The notes: generated by a model not told the origin, from the sequence alone. DNA of 64,000 nt from Perkinsela sp. pyNocScin1 (GCA_964019655.1 CAXHTR010000005.1:868001-932000); one strand, 5' to 3'; positions 37,013-46,150 are shown, counted from the first letter of the stretch. Numbers and translations are program-made.

Positions 37013-37855
37013 CTAAGTATGATTCAGTTGTGAAGCATAGTGTTTGCTGCGGGCGGAATCGTTGAAGTGCAGAATGTAGTCTTTGACTTGCACATTGAAC
37101 TCTGCCCGACGGCTTGACTTCTGCACCACAAGCGCTTTGTTATGCTTTATTCGCTTGTCTACCTTTTTGCCAGAGATCTCAATGAGCCGAAAATTGGCGT
37201 TCATGCCGAAAATATTGATGCACTTCAGACCAGCTGGAAGTTTTCGATTATCAACATACGCAGAAGAAAAGTCCGCTCTGCTATTTCGTATAGATATCAG
37301 TGACATCGTGGCCGGGAGCGCATCAAGCATCAGCGTACCGCTGTACCATCCAGAAATGCTGTGAAGCTCCTCCATGCGGCTTGGGAGCTTTCGCAGATTG
37401 ATTTGGCGTCGATCAGCACTATGGAAGCTCGGAAGAAAGGAAAACTGGAGGCACATGTAGCGCAACTCGCGTGGAAGCCGCTCGCTGAGCCAACCGTTTA
37501 CCATCCTGACGTTGTTGAGGTGGATGTACTGCACGCTCGGTGGAAAGAAGTCCATGGAAATATACCAGGCGCGTGCTACATGAGCACTTGCTTCTTGAAA
37601 TTCAACACGGGTCATACAGAATGATGTTATTTTGTTCGCAGCGCATTCGACACCGCGCCACGTGCAGCTGTCAGTGTCGAGTCCGAGACCGTTATTCATG
37701 TACGCCCAGAAGCCGCGCTGAAACTCGTTGCTCACCCTTGCGCCACGATTTTCGTGAATGAGAAGGCGCATAAGATCGGATTGCTGTGATTCTTGATCTG
37801 CTGATGTGCTCGTGCGATCAATCGCCGTGATAAGGCAAATAGCGGGAAGGTGCAT
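37013..37855 (-). CDS. Secreted short LRR protein, family B, leftward
   Basis: The leader is M-H-L-P-A-I-C-L-I-T-A. A longer linker leads to the cap C-T-W-R-G-V-E-C-A-A-N-K-I. Repeats follow F-F-P-P-S-V-Q-Y-I, R-L-P-R-E-L-R-Y-M, L-P-S-R-M-E-E-L-H with the G-W-Y-S-G-T-L variant, and L-P-A-T-M-S-L-I. The tail E-I-S-G-K-K-V-D-K-R-I-K-H-N-K then a basic Ser-Arg run is the strongest example of the V-D-x-R-I ending, closest to the 17596 gene 19 kb away on the other strand. Confidence 0.85.
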   Translation of the reverse strand: MHLPAICLITAIDRTSTSADQESQQSDLMRLLIHENRGARVSNEFQRGFWAYMNNGLGLDTDSCTWRGVECAANKITSFCMTRVEFQEASAHVARAWYISMDFFPPSVQYIHLNNVRMVNGWLSERLPRELRYMCLQFSFLPSFHSADRRQINLRKLPSRMEELHSISGWYSGTLMLDALPATMSLISIRNSRADFSSAYVDNRKLPAGLKCINIFGMNANFRLIEISGKKVDKRIKHNKALVVQKSSRRAEFNVQVKDYILHFNDSARSKHYASQLNHT

Positions 37856-37996
37856 GGTGATGATTCGTAAGCAATTGAAAAAATTAAAGTGAGGAAAGTA
37901 TTACGTTCGTGTTTTCATGCATTAGCAGAGCTGAGTTCCGAAGGCTTCAGCTGTGACAAAGCATTCAAAGACTTTATCCTCGATTATTTGACATTT

Positions 37997-38965
37997 CTAG
38001 AAGTCATACGCAGAGAACCCAGTCTGCAGCATACCTGTGGTACTTTCGTATGGCTTCCCTTCTTGATTCACAATAGCTTCGATTCCATTGTTCCTCAGAA
38101 ATACAAATTTTTCGCAGCTATCGTGAATAACCGCAGTTCCTTCAAATTTATTGCTTGATGCTTGGAAATATTGCAAGTTCGCTGGAGGATTGATAAGGTG
38201 AAAGTAGCATTCAAAGAGATATTGACTTATGCCGAGATCTCTGAGATTCGATGGGAGCGATGCAAAGGAAATATTTCCCTCAAACTTGTTCTTAGCGATA
38301 TGAATCTCCTTCAGCTGATCTGGAAGCTTTGTCAACGTAATTTCTCCGTAGAATTGGTTATCGCTCAAGCTCAAATACTTCAGTGTCTGTGGTAGACCTG
38401 TCAGATCACATGTCCCTTCAAAATCGTTCCCTGCAATATCGAGGAGTTTCATGGTTTCGGGAAGTTTGCTCAGTAGGACTGTTCCGTAGTGCGCATTGTA
38501 CGTGAAGCTCAGTTCTTCGAGACAAGAGGGGAGAATTCGAGTGTCAAGTGATCCTGAACATTTCTTTGCATACGCAATTTCCAGATTTTTTATGCTAGGA
38601 GGGAGAAACCCCAAGTCGACCATGCCTTCGAAAGTCTTGAAATGCCCGTTTTGGCGCATCGTATGAATGGCACCTTCAGAATCACATTTAATCCCAAACC
38701 AATCGCATTTGTCAAGAAAGTCTCCATGGTCATCTTGGAATCGTTCTTTTGTCTTGCCCGTCATTCTCTCAACTAGAAGTTCTAACATTGACTGGTCATC
38801 AAGACTACTCATATCCATCCTGCCAAGAGGATCAGCTTGTACTGTAAAGGAAAATAGCACTGAAACTGACAAAAGCTGAAGTATGATGACATAATCAATA
38901 CTATCATGGTTTTCACTGACAATGCCTCCTTGACTTTTCGCTCTAAAGTGTGCAATTCCACCCAC
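37997..38965 (-). CDS. Secreted LRR protein, family A, leftward, seven repeats
   Basis: The hydrophobic segment V-I-I-L-Q-L-L-S-V-S-V-L-F-S-F-T-V-Q-A precedes D-P-L-G-R-M-D and Q-S-M-L-E-L-L. It is preceded by about 25 polar residues back to the only available ATG, longer than any other leader in the family. The true start may differ, or the leader acts as a signal anchor. The cap C-D-W-F-G-I-K-C-D-S-E-G is complete with both cysteines. Repeats include N-D-F-E-G, N-Q-F-Y-G, N-K-F-E-G. C-terminal cap N-G-I-E-A-I-V-N-Q-E-G. First gene of the leftward block. Confidence 0.83.
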   Translation of the reverse strand: MGGIAHFRAKSQGGIVSENHDSIDYVIILQLLSVSVLFSFTVQADPLGRMDMSSLDDQSMLELLVERMTGKTKERFQDDHGDFLDKCDWFGIKCDSEGAIHTMRQNGHFKTFEGMVDLGFLPPSIKNLEIAYAKKCSGSLDTRILPSCLEELSFTYNAHYGTVLLSKLPETMKLLDIAGNDFEGTCDLTGLPQTLKYLSLSDNQFYGEITLTKLPDQLKEIHIAKNKFEGNISFASLPSNLRDLGISQYLFECYFHLINPPANLQYFQASSNKFEGTAVIHDSCEKFVFLRNNGIEAIVNQEGKPYESTTGMLQTGFSAYDF

Positions 38966-40286
38966 TTGATTGGGAAAGGATAGAGATGATCCCTACAAGT
39001 ACCAAGTTTTCAATGTCGTATATTTGTATGATATTATGGCCATAGCCCAAGTCTCATAGTTATTAATTGTATGATTTTCGAAGTGAGGTACAACCAAGAT
39101 CTAACTGAGAATTTCAACGCGTTGGGGACCAGTTTGAAAGAAAAGATCCTAGTGATAGTTAAATATCTCACTCAAACTGAAGAAAGTAACACGATGTAGG
39201 CTACGGTCTGTGGTATCTAGTGACGACTTCTTGTAAACTACTGACAATCGTCAGTAGTTAAAATATGAGAGAAACACAGTGCAGTTGAAGTTTGCTCTTT
39301 TAGATAGCTCGCTCGCTTTCCATAAATACATTTAGTCATGCACATGATGCACAAAATCTTACTTCAAAGACGACAAACTTGTTCGATGACGAGTACCTTT
39401 ACGGCAATGTGCGAAAGACTACCTGATTTTCTTTTTGTCAACGTTCTGATGTATTCCTGATCACTAGAGGTTTGCATAGACAGTATCGACCATTATTAAC
39501 ACTATCTGTTTGCAATCAAGGCATACTACAGCTTTCTAATACAAGCATCCACAAAGTACAGGAATTTTCACGCATGAGAGTAATCGATCTGGAATCGACC
39601 CCCATAATGAGTCTGAGCAATTAGAAACCAAAGGCAACAAAATTCTGTGAAGGACATGGGCATAATGTTTTCCTAACGTTAATTCACGCACTATGAGCTC
39701 AACTTTGTTCATATTTGATATGTGGATGCGCCTGATGTTGTCTATTCTAATCGAGCCTCATTGCAGGATACATTTTTCGAAAGTATGTTTCGCTGGTGTG
39801 TATTAAGCTTTTATCTCATGAGAACATCGAGCGATGATGCAGTCATACGAAACATTGCATTGAGAGTAGTGAAAGCAAGTTCAGCGAGTGCAATTTGCTT
39901 TGCAATGCTCCTTATAAAAAGCATGTATCTACTAACGAAGCAAAGTCAGGAGGAAGAAATTACTTAAGCTTTGAATTCGTTCAACTCTAGCGGATAGCGT
40001 TTCATCTCAATAGTTTGAGTATCGTGTATTCCTCTCTAAGTATAGAGAGTTTATAGCTCGTACTTCACGTGGTAACAAGTGACAAAATTTTACCTACTGA
40101 TGGAGACACGTGTCACAATACTTACAGATGACGCCTGTGCATAAGTAAGGATTTAAGTTAGCGAAAAGGTCGGTAATTTAACCTCGACCATCAATAGTTC
40201 AACTAAAATCTTTACTAAATAGCAAGTACTACAGTTGATCCTTAATATTGGCAAGTGTAATGGCTCTTCACATTACGATTATAGCG

Positions 40287-40440
40287 CAGGGTTTCAGTTA
40301 TTTTTCACAATAAAGAATCCCTTTTCCCCCTGCCTTATGTGAAGGCTTGTACGTACGAAGGCTTTTAAGATGAGCATGAAAGATTTCAGAAAGGTGCTTT
40401 TCCCCCGAAGGGGGAAATTTCCCCCTTTGTTGAAACCCTG
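40287..40440. mobile_element. hAT-like miniature inverted-repeat element (154 bp)
   Basis: The ends are perfect 10-base inverted repeats, CAGGGTTTCA at 40287-40296 and TGAAACCCTG at 40431-40440. The flanking 8 bases match at 7 of 8 (TTATAGCG on the left, GTATAGCG on the right), as expected for a hAT target-site duplication, and CAGGG is a common hAT terminus. There is no coding capacity. Internal TTTCCCCC arms form nested hairpins. An autonomous partner is not visible in the window. Confidence 0.68.
40399..40425. repeat. Competing inverted repeats of TTTCCCCC/GGGGGAAA
   Basis: TTTCCCCC (40399-40406), a GAA loop, GGGGGAAA (40410-40417), then TTTCCCCC again (40418-40425). The central arm can pair with either neighbour, and the last 16 bases are a perfect palindrome. 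It lies just inside the right end of the miniature element. Confidence 0.8.
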
Positions 40441-40443
40441 GTA

Positions 40444-40492
40444 TAGCGAGCTAATTGGCATAGATCGGGACCGATTGCGTTAATGCTCGCTA
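40444..40492. repeat. Nested inverted repeat at the element's flank
   Basis: The outer arms TAGCGAGC (40444-40451) and GCTCGCTA (40485-40492) are perfect complements. Inside, ATCGG (40464-40468) faces CCGAT (40471-40475). It is too short and wrongly spaced for a tRNA; either a small structured RNA or DNA cruciform is possible. Confidence 0.6.
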
Positions 40493-40724
40493 AGATTACG
40501 CAATTTAGCTAGCTAACCTCTAGTTTATTGCCAAACGACGAGAAAAAACTGCGCATGTGTAAAAGTCTTCAATGGACAATCTGTTTATGCAGTGCAACCC
40601 ATCCAGTCACGCAAAATGCGGCACGCCCTTGAAGACAAGAGGCCTGTAATGGTGGAAGGGAAATAGGGGCTGAGCCGTTCTATTCTTATTGGGCAGCCCA
40701 TTCATCATTTGTACTGAAAAGACT

Positions 40725-40782
40725 TGCGGCACCATGCGCTGCAGGTAAAGCGCCGCAGGCGGGCCCTGTGCCGGAACGGCAC
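40725..40782. repeat. Two GC-rich hairpins in an AT-rich gap
   Basis: TGCGGC (40725-40730) pairs with GCCGCA (40752-40757). Immediately after, GTGCCG (40768-40773) and CGGCAC (40777-40782) flank a GAA loop. An A-rich run follows near 40794. It could be a small noncoding RNA, but no known family is recognised. Confidence 0.5.
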
Positions 40783-41152
40783 CGAAATCAATATTAAAAA
40801 AAGTGGAGTCATCAAAAATAGTAGCTGAAATTTACTTGCGCTTGCGCGTTTCATCGAATACAATAGACGGATTATTGACAAAGCTCCTTATTTTCTATGG
40901 CTGCAAAACCCAGTAGGTAAGGATGAAGCCAGTGGAAGCCGCAATTTGCATGACTTTTACATTGCACTTTGCTTGACTCTTAGTGCACTTAGTGTGATGT
41001 AAATGCACGAAGTGTTACTTTCCATTTGGACTTGGTGTGCGAGGTTGGTCAATTCTAGCTCATTTAGAGTGTATGATGAGATCCGCTGCTTCAAATCGAA
41101 ATATCGTAAAATATGATGCCTTTCACGTAAATATTTCGAATACTTACATTCC

Positions 41153-42171
41153 ATGATTTCGATTCTAGCAATTTGTGGCGCGGACATCTCGCTCGGTAGG
41201 ATAGATAAAAGTGCCTTATCTCAGCAAGTTATCATGTAACTGATGGTTGAACAGTTGACAGATGATTCAAAAAGTAAATTTCAAGATGGCAGTGGCATCT
41301 TTTCTGATGTCAGCGAATGGCCACAGCTTACATTCGGAGATGATGGAGCTATCACCAGCATCGATTTCGAGGATGATTGTGAAGGTACCCTGTCCCTTGA
41401 TTTATTGCCATATAATCTTACAGCGATCGATCTATCTGGAGATAATGTTTATGGAACTGTCGATACATCGGCCCTTCCAGCGTCTCTCGTTACACTGAAC
41501 ATAACGGACAGTAAGTTCTCGGGATCTTTTTCGATGACTACATTACCACACAGACTCCTTTTTCTAAATCTTGGTCACTGTAAGTTCTCGGGAACGTGTG
41601 ACTTCACTGCTTTACCAATGGAGCTTCAAGTGCTTGATGTTCGTGTCAATAAATTCTATGGGAGCTTGGTTCTTGATAGGCTGCCAAAAACATTAAAGAA
41701 AGCATACTTTGGGGGGAATAAATTTGATGGAAGCATCTGCATTGATAATCTACCGCATGGGATGGAAATCTTTTGCGTTAATCGCAACCAGCTTTCTGGA
41801 AGCTTTTCTTTCGATAAGCTTCCAATAAATCTTGAGATTCTGAACATAGAGCACAATGGTTTCATCGGCGGTATCGACTTTTCGAGCCTACAGTCGGGAT
41901 GCGAACCCTCATAGCATCAATGAACGATTTTTCGGGAAAATTGATTCTATTCGACGCTCCCAAGCAGCTTTCATGGATAGAACTAACGTACAACAATTTC
42001 GCAGGCGTTGCAAAAGTTTCCAAGGATTTCAATTCACGACTCTTACTACGAGGTAACAAAATTTCCAAGGTTATTGACGAGGAAGGCATGGAACATCAAT
42101 CGAGTGCAGTTATGCTGGATGATCTGAGCGATGCGAGCTCTGGCGACCTATATTCCTCAGACGAAGATTGA
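41153..42171 (+). pseudogene. LRR family A pseudogene (nonsense plus frameshift)
   Basis: The family start is intact: M-I-S-I-L-A-I-C-G-A-D-I-S-L-G-R-I-D, then Q-Q-V-I-M. The next codon is TAA at 41237 where every sister has Glu (M-E-L-L). The frame then runs through eight repeats to about 41898, where the frame changes by the equivalent of one missing base. The second frame continues with N-D-F-S-G, N-N-F-A-G and a canonical N-K-I-S-K-V-I-D-E-E-G cap and acidic tail. A downstream ATG at 41243 could start a leaderless fragment. Few other lesions are visible, so inactivation looks recent. Confidence 0.85.
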
Positions 42172-42299
42172 TGAGTTTACCTTTTCTGAATTTATCTCAA
42201 GCAAAGTGGGCTATAAAATACTTTCAGAATAAGGTCGAAAGTATACATTCCCAGCGATAGAGCCATGAACTTATGACACATACATGATTTTTCATTAAA

Positions 42300-42974
42300 A
42301 TGCTGCGCCTACTTTGTCCACTTTTCCTCGGGTTGGATGCCTTGAGTCAGCGTTTGACACGTACGCCAGAGGAGTTCGACAAGCATGCACTCTGCAGATT
42401 TTTCATGATATGCGTAGCACCGGAGCTACACGACGCAAAACTCATCGACAGATACGAAGATGCATCTGACCACTGCACATGGAATGGTGTGCAGTGCACG
42501 GGTGGTCGTGTCGAAAAAATATCGCTCATAGGAAAAGAGCGCCGTCTGCAGTTTATCAATCCATCGTTTCTACCGGCATCGCTGAAGCATATCCACGTCG
42601 ACGGACAGCATTCCATGCGCTTGATAACCCGCCACCTACCTCCACTCCTCGAGGACTTTGTTATGATGCACTGCAATATGCTCGGATTCGTAGAATTCCG
42701 TGCGCTTCCCCGACAGCTCCACATTTTCAACGCCATAGATAATAGACTGCGAGGGACGCTCATGCTTACGGAAGCACCTCCGCATTTGTGGCTATGCTCT
42801 CTGCAGCAAAACTTTTTCAGTATGCTCATCATCGATAATGCGGCTTTTTGCGAAGATGCGTGTTTTGACTTTCGAGAGCAGCGTGCGAATGGAATGGAAG
42901 TTCTCCTTATGCCGGGAAGTGCGAAGCCAATGACGATGCATCTGATTCAAGGCGTGGAAATGCAGTGTATTTGA
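42300..42974 (+). CDS. Secreted short LRR protein, family B (C-terminal Met/Cys subgroup)
   Basis: The leader is M-L-R-L-L-C-P-L-F-L-G-L-D-A. The cap H-C-T-W-N-G-V-Q-C-T-G-G-R-V-E-K-I is complete. Repeats: F-L-P-A-S-L-K-H-I, H-L-P-P-L-L-E-D-F, L-P-R-Q-L-H-I-F with N-R-L-R-G, and A-P-P-H-L-W-L-C with N-F-F. The end I-I-D-N-A-A-F-C-E-D-A then a Met-rich tail links it to the next two genes. Together they are a tandem trio with an Asp/Leu-rich N-terminus instead of the Gln-rich linker of other B members. Confidence 0.83.
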   Translation: MLRLLCPLFLGLDALSQRLTRTPEEFDKHALCRFFMICVAPELHDAKLIDRYEDASDHCTWNGVQCTGGRVEKISLIGKERRLQFINPSFLPASLKHIHVDGQHSMRLITRHLPPLLEDFVMMHCNMLGFVEFRALPRQLHIFNAIDNRLRGTLMLTEAPPHLWLCSLQQNFFSMLIIDNAAFCEDACFDFREQRANGMEVLLMPGSAKPMTMHLIQGVEMQCI

Positions 42975-43100
42975 TGCAATGAGATTCTTTGATGATTCTC
43001 AAAGTCCTAAGAGGAGACTTGAGGGTCCAATTACCCTGTATTGTTCTTTAACACTTGTTAAGTATTCCACGCTATTTTCCTTCCTTGCATTACAGATCAA

Positions 43101-43808
43101 ATGCTTTTCTTCATTGCAACCATCGCATTCGCGACAGATCCGCATGCCCCAGTCCCAAACCTTCGTAACGACCACCCCGAGCGCCTCAGCCCCCTCGATC
43201 TCGACCTACGGGCCCTGCTCAAGTTTCTCGGCGTGTCCACTTCCCGCGACCGCGCCGCCATTCTCCGTCGAAATGGGATACTGACAAGTCATGAGCACAT
43301 CAACAGCCCCTGCGAGTGGGAAGGCGTCCAATGTGCAAACAATCGCATCAGCCAGATATTCTGGAGGTTCCCCGAGAGCGGACCCGCGCGCTGCCGCTGC
43401 GGCGGCTTCGACGCCTCGTGGCTGCCCGGGGCAATCACACGTGTGGACACCTCCCGGCAGGCCTCGATGAAGGCCTTTGACACGCGCCGCTTGCCGCCTT
43501 CGCTCGAGCTCATCGCTATGGAGAGCTGTATGCTCAGTGGGTCCGTCGACATGTGCGCCCTGCCGCCCAACCTCGTGTGGTTTCGCCTCGCAAGGAACGC
43601 GCTGGCGGGCACAGTGTGGCTGACAAGGCTCCCCAAAAAGCTGCAGAAGGTTGAGCTCCATCAGAACATGTTTACCGAGCTGTATGTCCTCGGCGCGGCG
43701 ATTCCGGAAACTGTGAAGGTGTTGGACTTTCGGTCACAAATGGGCGAAGCGTCCATCGACGTTGTCTACCTCGATGACCACGACTACACGTGGAAGGTTG
43801 AGGTGTGA
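43101..43808 (+). CDS. Secreted short LRR protein, family B, GC-rich codon use
   Basis: The leader is M-L-F-F-I-A-T-I-A-F-A-T-D. D-L-D-L-R-A-L-L-K-F-L precedes the cap C-E-W-E-G-V-Q-C-A-N-N-R-I, which is very close to the plant LRRNT_2 pattern, where a leucine-rich helix leads to C-x-W-x-G-V-x-C. An insertion with three cysteines (R-C-R-C-G-G) follows the cap. Repeats: W-L-P-G-A-I-T-R-V, L-P-P-S-L-E-L-I, L-P-P-N-L-V-W-F with N-A-L-A-G, L-P-K-K-L-Q-K-V with N-M-F. The gene is distinctly GC-richer than its neighbours. Confidence 0.84.
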   Translation: MLFFIATIAFATDPHAPVPNLRNDHPERLSPLDLDLRALLKFLGVSTSRDRAAILRRNGILTSHEHINSPCEWEGVQCANNRISQIFWRFPESGPARCRCGGFDASWLPGAITRVDTSRQASMKAFDTRRLPPSLELIAMESCMLSGSVDMCALPPNLVWFRLARNALAGTVWLTRLPKKLQKVELHQNMFTELYVLGAAIPETVKVLDFRSQMGEASIDVVYLDDHDYTWKVEV

Positions 43809-43900
43809 GAAAGTCTCTGTGTGCTTTGTGATTGATTTTTGTAAGAGAGTCATTTTTTCGGAATTCAACGTTTTTTGAAGTTCTTATTCAGATTCTCAAA

Positions 43901-44590
43901 ATGGTCCTGATCAACACGTTGTGCACGTTTTTTTGCCAGGATAGCGCTGAAGCATCGGCGCAAGATCTCGACCAACTTGCATGTGACTTTTGTATGCTCA
44001 CGCGATTTCTTCAGTTAGAGAATGAGGCGGACCCTGCAGACACACTGCTCCGAATGCAAATTGTCGACGATGCTGCGCTGGCACGAAACCCGTGTAACTG
44101 GGCATATGTGGGATGTGACGACCACCGCGTGACTGACATCATGTGGGAGAAGAGTTATCTCTACGGCAGAAACTTCGACATTCGGGCATTTGATACGTCA
44201 TGGCTCCCACCGAGTGTTATAACCGTCGAGATGAGTGGCCATGGTGGAAATTCAGAGCTGTACATCGAGCACCTACCGAAGAACATAGAATCAGTCTTAA
44301 TGAGCAACTGCTCGCTGTACGGGACGCCAAACTTTCAGTTTCTTTCAGATTCGTGCCAATACATGAATCTCGCAAGAAATTATTTTCGTGGAACGCTCCT
44401 GCTCACGAATTTTCCAACAAAGCTCCAAACTGTATTTCTCGATGGCAGTCAATTCGCAGCGCTCATTGTGGATGTCACTGCAATGGGTGAGAGCGCAACA
44501 AAGTGGTGTCTGCAGCGGCAGTGCGGGAAGAAGCCAATGCGAGTCCGATGTGTAAGAGGAAGCAAAGTCCCATCGAATGTTGAGCTGTGA
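43901..44590 (+). CDS. Secreted short LRR protein, family B, third of tandem trio
   Basis: Start at M-V-L-I-N-T-L-C-T-F-F-C; the frame upstream opens only with TTG. D-L-D-Q-L-A-C-D-F helical segment, then cap C-N-W-A-Y-V-G-C-D-D-H-R-V, with the Gly replaced. Repeats: W-L-P-P-S-V-I-T-V, H-L-P-K-N-I-E-S-V with C-S-L-Y-G, and F-P-T-K-L-Q-T-V. The end is L-I-V-D-V-T-A-M then a basic Cys-containing tail. It resembles the 42300 and 43101 genes in order and spacing of all blocks. Confidence 0.82.
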   Translation: MVLINTLCTFFCQDSAEASAQDLDQLACDFCMLTRFLQLENEADPADTLLRMQIVDDAALARNPCNWAYVGCDDHRVTDIMWEKSYLYGRNFDIRAFDTSWLPPSVITVEMSGHGGNSELYIEHLPKNIESVLMSNCSLYGTPNFQFLSDSCQYMNLARNYFRGTLLLTNFPTKLQTVFLDGSQFAALIVDVTAMGESATKWCLQRQCGKKPMRVRCVRGSKVPSNVEL

Positions 44591-44753
44591 TAGATGCTTT
44601 GTTGCTAATTTCTATAGGTGGGGGAGGAGGGCGAAAAGTGATGATGAAGCTTCTCGTAGCCCGGGCATAGAAATCGCTGGAAATTCGCTTCTGTACCATT
44701 GCGTCATACGTTTACAAGATTCACTTGATTCTCTCTGCCTTTATCCGCTTCAA

Positions 44754-45578
44754 ATGTCTATCATCGCTGCTTTCCTCACTGCCGACGACCACATCGGCAA
44801 AGTCGACCGACTGGCACTACCGCCCCAGGCCCTCGCAGAGCTCCTCGTGCGCGGATTCGAAGCCTTCAAGAATTTCCAAGACGAGGATGGTGCTTTTACG
44901 GATATCGCCAGCTGGGACGGCCTATACCACGCGGAAGACGGAACGCTTGAAACGATCTGCTGGCGGTCCCCAGGGTTCTTCGCCGGGGAAATGGCGAAAG
45001 TGCCCTGTGCCGTCATCCAGCCGTTTGGATCCATCGAGTTTGCGTGGATGCCAGATGTCTCAGCGTTCAGCATCGTCCACCTCCGGCTGCGGGGCTCGAT
45101 CGATACCGCTGTGCTCCCCCGCCGGCTCACGTACCTCAACTGCAGTACAAATAAGCTCGTAGGCAGTTTTCGGCTTGACGACATCCCACAAGGAATGACA
45201 TTCATCGACATCGGCCATAACCAATTTGTGGGTGAGCTAAACGTCCCTGCACTCCCCGACAGCATCACTGCCTTTGACGCCACATACAATGCATTTTCGG
45301 GGAAAGTCTCCCTCGAGACGCTACCAGTGAATATCAAGCTCTTGTCCTTGAACGACAACAAGTTCTGCGCGGACGTGGTGCTTGTTGGGCGGCTACCAGA
45401 GAAACTCGACAAAATCTACCTCCAGCGGGACGGAATCGGTGCTGTGCAGAGCAAATGCGGTCAAAACATAAAAGTGCAGGGAAGGTCGGCCCATTGGTTG
45501 ATTGAGGCGTACGCGAGCAAGCGGATGCCGAATATGATTGATCTGCAGGGTGACTCGGATGATGACGGCTGGGATTAA
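44754..45578 (+). CDS. Secreted LRR protein, family A, six repeats
   Basis: I choose M-S-I-I-A-A-F-L-T-A-D-D because it gives the family leader and follows a pyrimidine stretch; an in-frame ATG at 44577 would overlap the end of the previous gene. H-I-G-K-V-D and Q-A-L-A-E-L-L follow. The cap has an 18-residue insertion and only W-D-G-L-Y. Repeats: N-K-L-V-G, N-Q-F-V-G, N-A-F-S-G, N-K-F-C-A. The end is acidic (D-S-D-D-D-G-W-D) after a basic linker. Confidence 0.85.
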   Translation: MSIIAAFLTADDHIGKVDRLALPPQALAELLVRGFEAFKNFQDEDGAFTDIASWDGLYHAEDGTLETICWRSPGFFAGEMAKVPCAVIQPFGSIEFAWMPDVSAFSIVHLRLRGSIDTAVLPRRLTYLNCSTNKLVGSFRLDDIPQGMTFIDIGHNQFVGELNVPALPDSITAFDATYNAFSGKVSLETLPVNIKLLSLNDNKFCADVVLVGRLPEKLDKIYLQRDGIGAVQSKCGQNIKVQGRSAHWLIEAYASKRMPNMIDLQGDSDDDGWD

Positions 45579-46150
45579 ATCAGAGAAGAATGGAATAAAT
45601 GCACTTCCTACTGCAAGATAAGGATGATTTGAAGAATGACAAACTTCTTTGGTGCTTTGGTTTTTCTCTTCACTTAATGCCATAGTCCTATTTCACTCAC
45701 TCGTGAGTGAGGAAGTTGACTTTCATAGTGACGAGAAAAGCGCTGCATTTTCCGAAAAGTGTGTTTTCAGCATGTACTGTGTAGAAATTGTCACGCATCA
45801 GCTCGTAACTCTGCCAATGATTAGCGCACTCTCCAAAATCCCTCTGCACCCATTAAGCTAACATTACTTTCTGTATGCGCTGCAGGTTACGCTGAGAGTG
45901 CATTCCGATCACTCTGGGTTGTCTCTGTATCGCTCCGTGCGAAAGCGTTATACTCGATATAAATAGCCAATCAGTCCAATAGAGGTCATCTTATAGATGT
46001 GCGCATGAAAGTGCTTATTCAGGTCAGAAAATGTGTAAAGTTTTTCGCATGAGGACTTCACTGGCCGCGTACACCCGAAATGAACCAACTGCTCTGCTCG
46101 CTCTCTCGTCTGATAGCAAATTTATCCATTTTTGCGTTTCTATACAATCA
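45579..46150. other. Intergenic region before RPB6
   Basis: No gene is visible. The open frame from 46031 to the RPB6 start has no RPB6-like acidic region. A pyrimidine-rich tract with TGATAG (46091-46116) precedes the chosen RPB6 start. Confidence 0.45.
46091..46116 (+). promoter_or_regulatory. Candidate trans-splice acceptor before RPB6
   Basis: A CT-rich run ending in TGATAG lies 35 bases before the ATG. Use of this AG would remove the upstream in-frame ATG from the mRNA, which supports the shorter protein. Confidence 0.35.

Larger units (their letters stand above)
38966..41152. other. Divergent strand-switch region, gene-poor
   Basis: More than 2 kb separate the leftward LRR gene from the rightward LRR pseudogene. 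The only notable frame (39722-39967, no ATG near its start) has no family resemblance. The right half holds a hAT-like miniature element and GC-rich inverted repeats, annotated separately. In kinetoplastids divergent switch regions are where transcription begins; that role here is inferred from gene orientation only. Confidence 0.6.

Noticed and set aside
39722-39967. 81-codon frame in the strand-switch gap
   Set aside because: Starts at GTG right after an upstream stop, no ATG near its start, no family match; probably chance.
40441-40800. tRNA or spliced-leader RNA gene in the strand-switch region
   Set aside because: Hairpins do not fit a tRNA cloverleaf or spacing, and no conserved leader exon with a GT donor was recognised.
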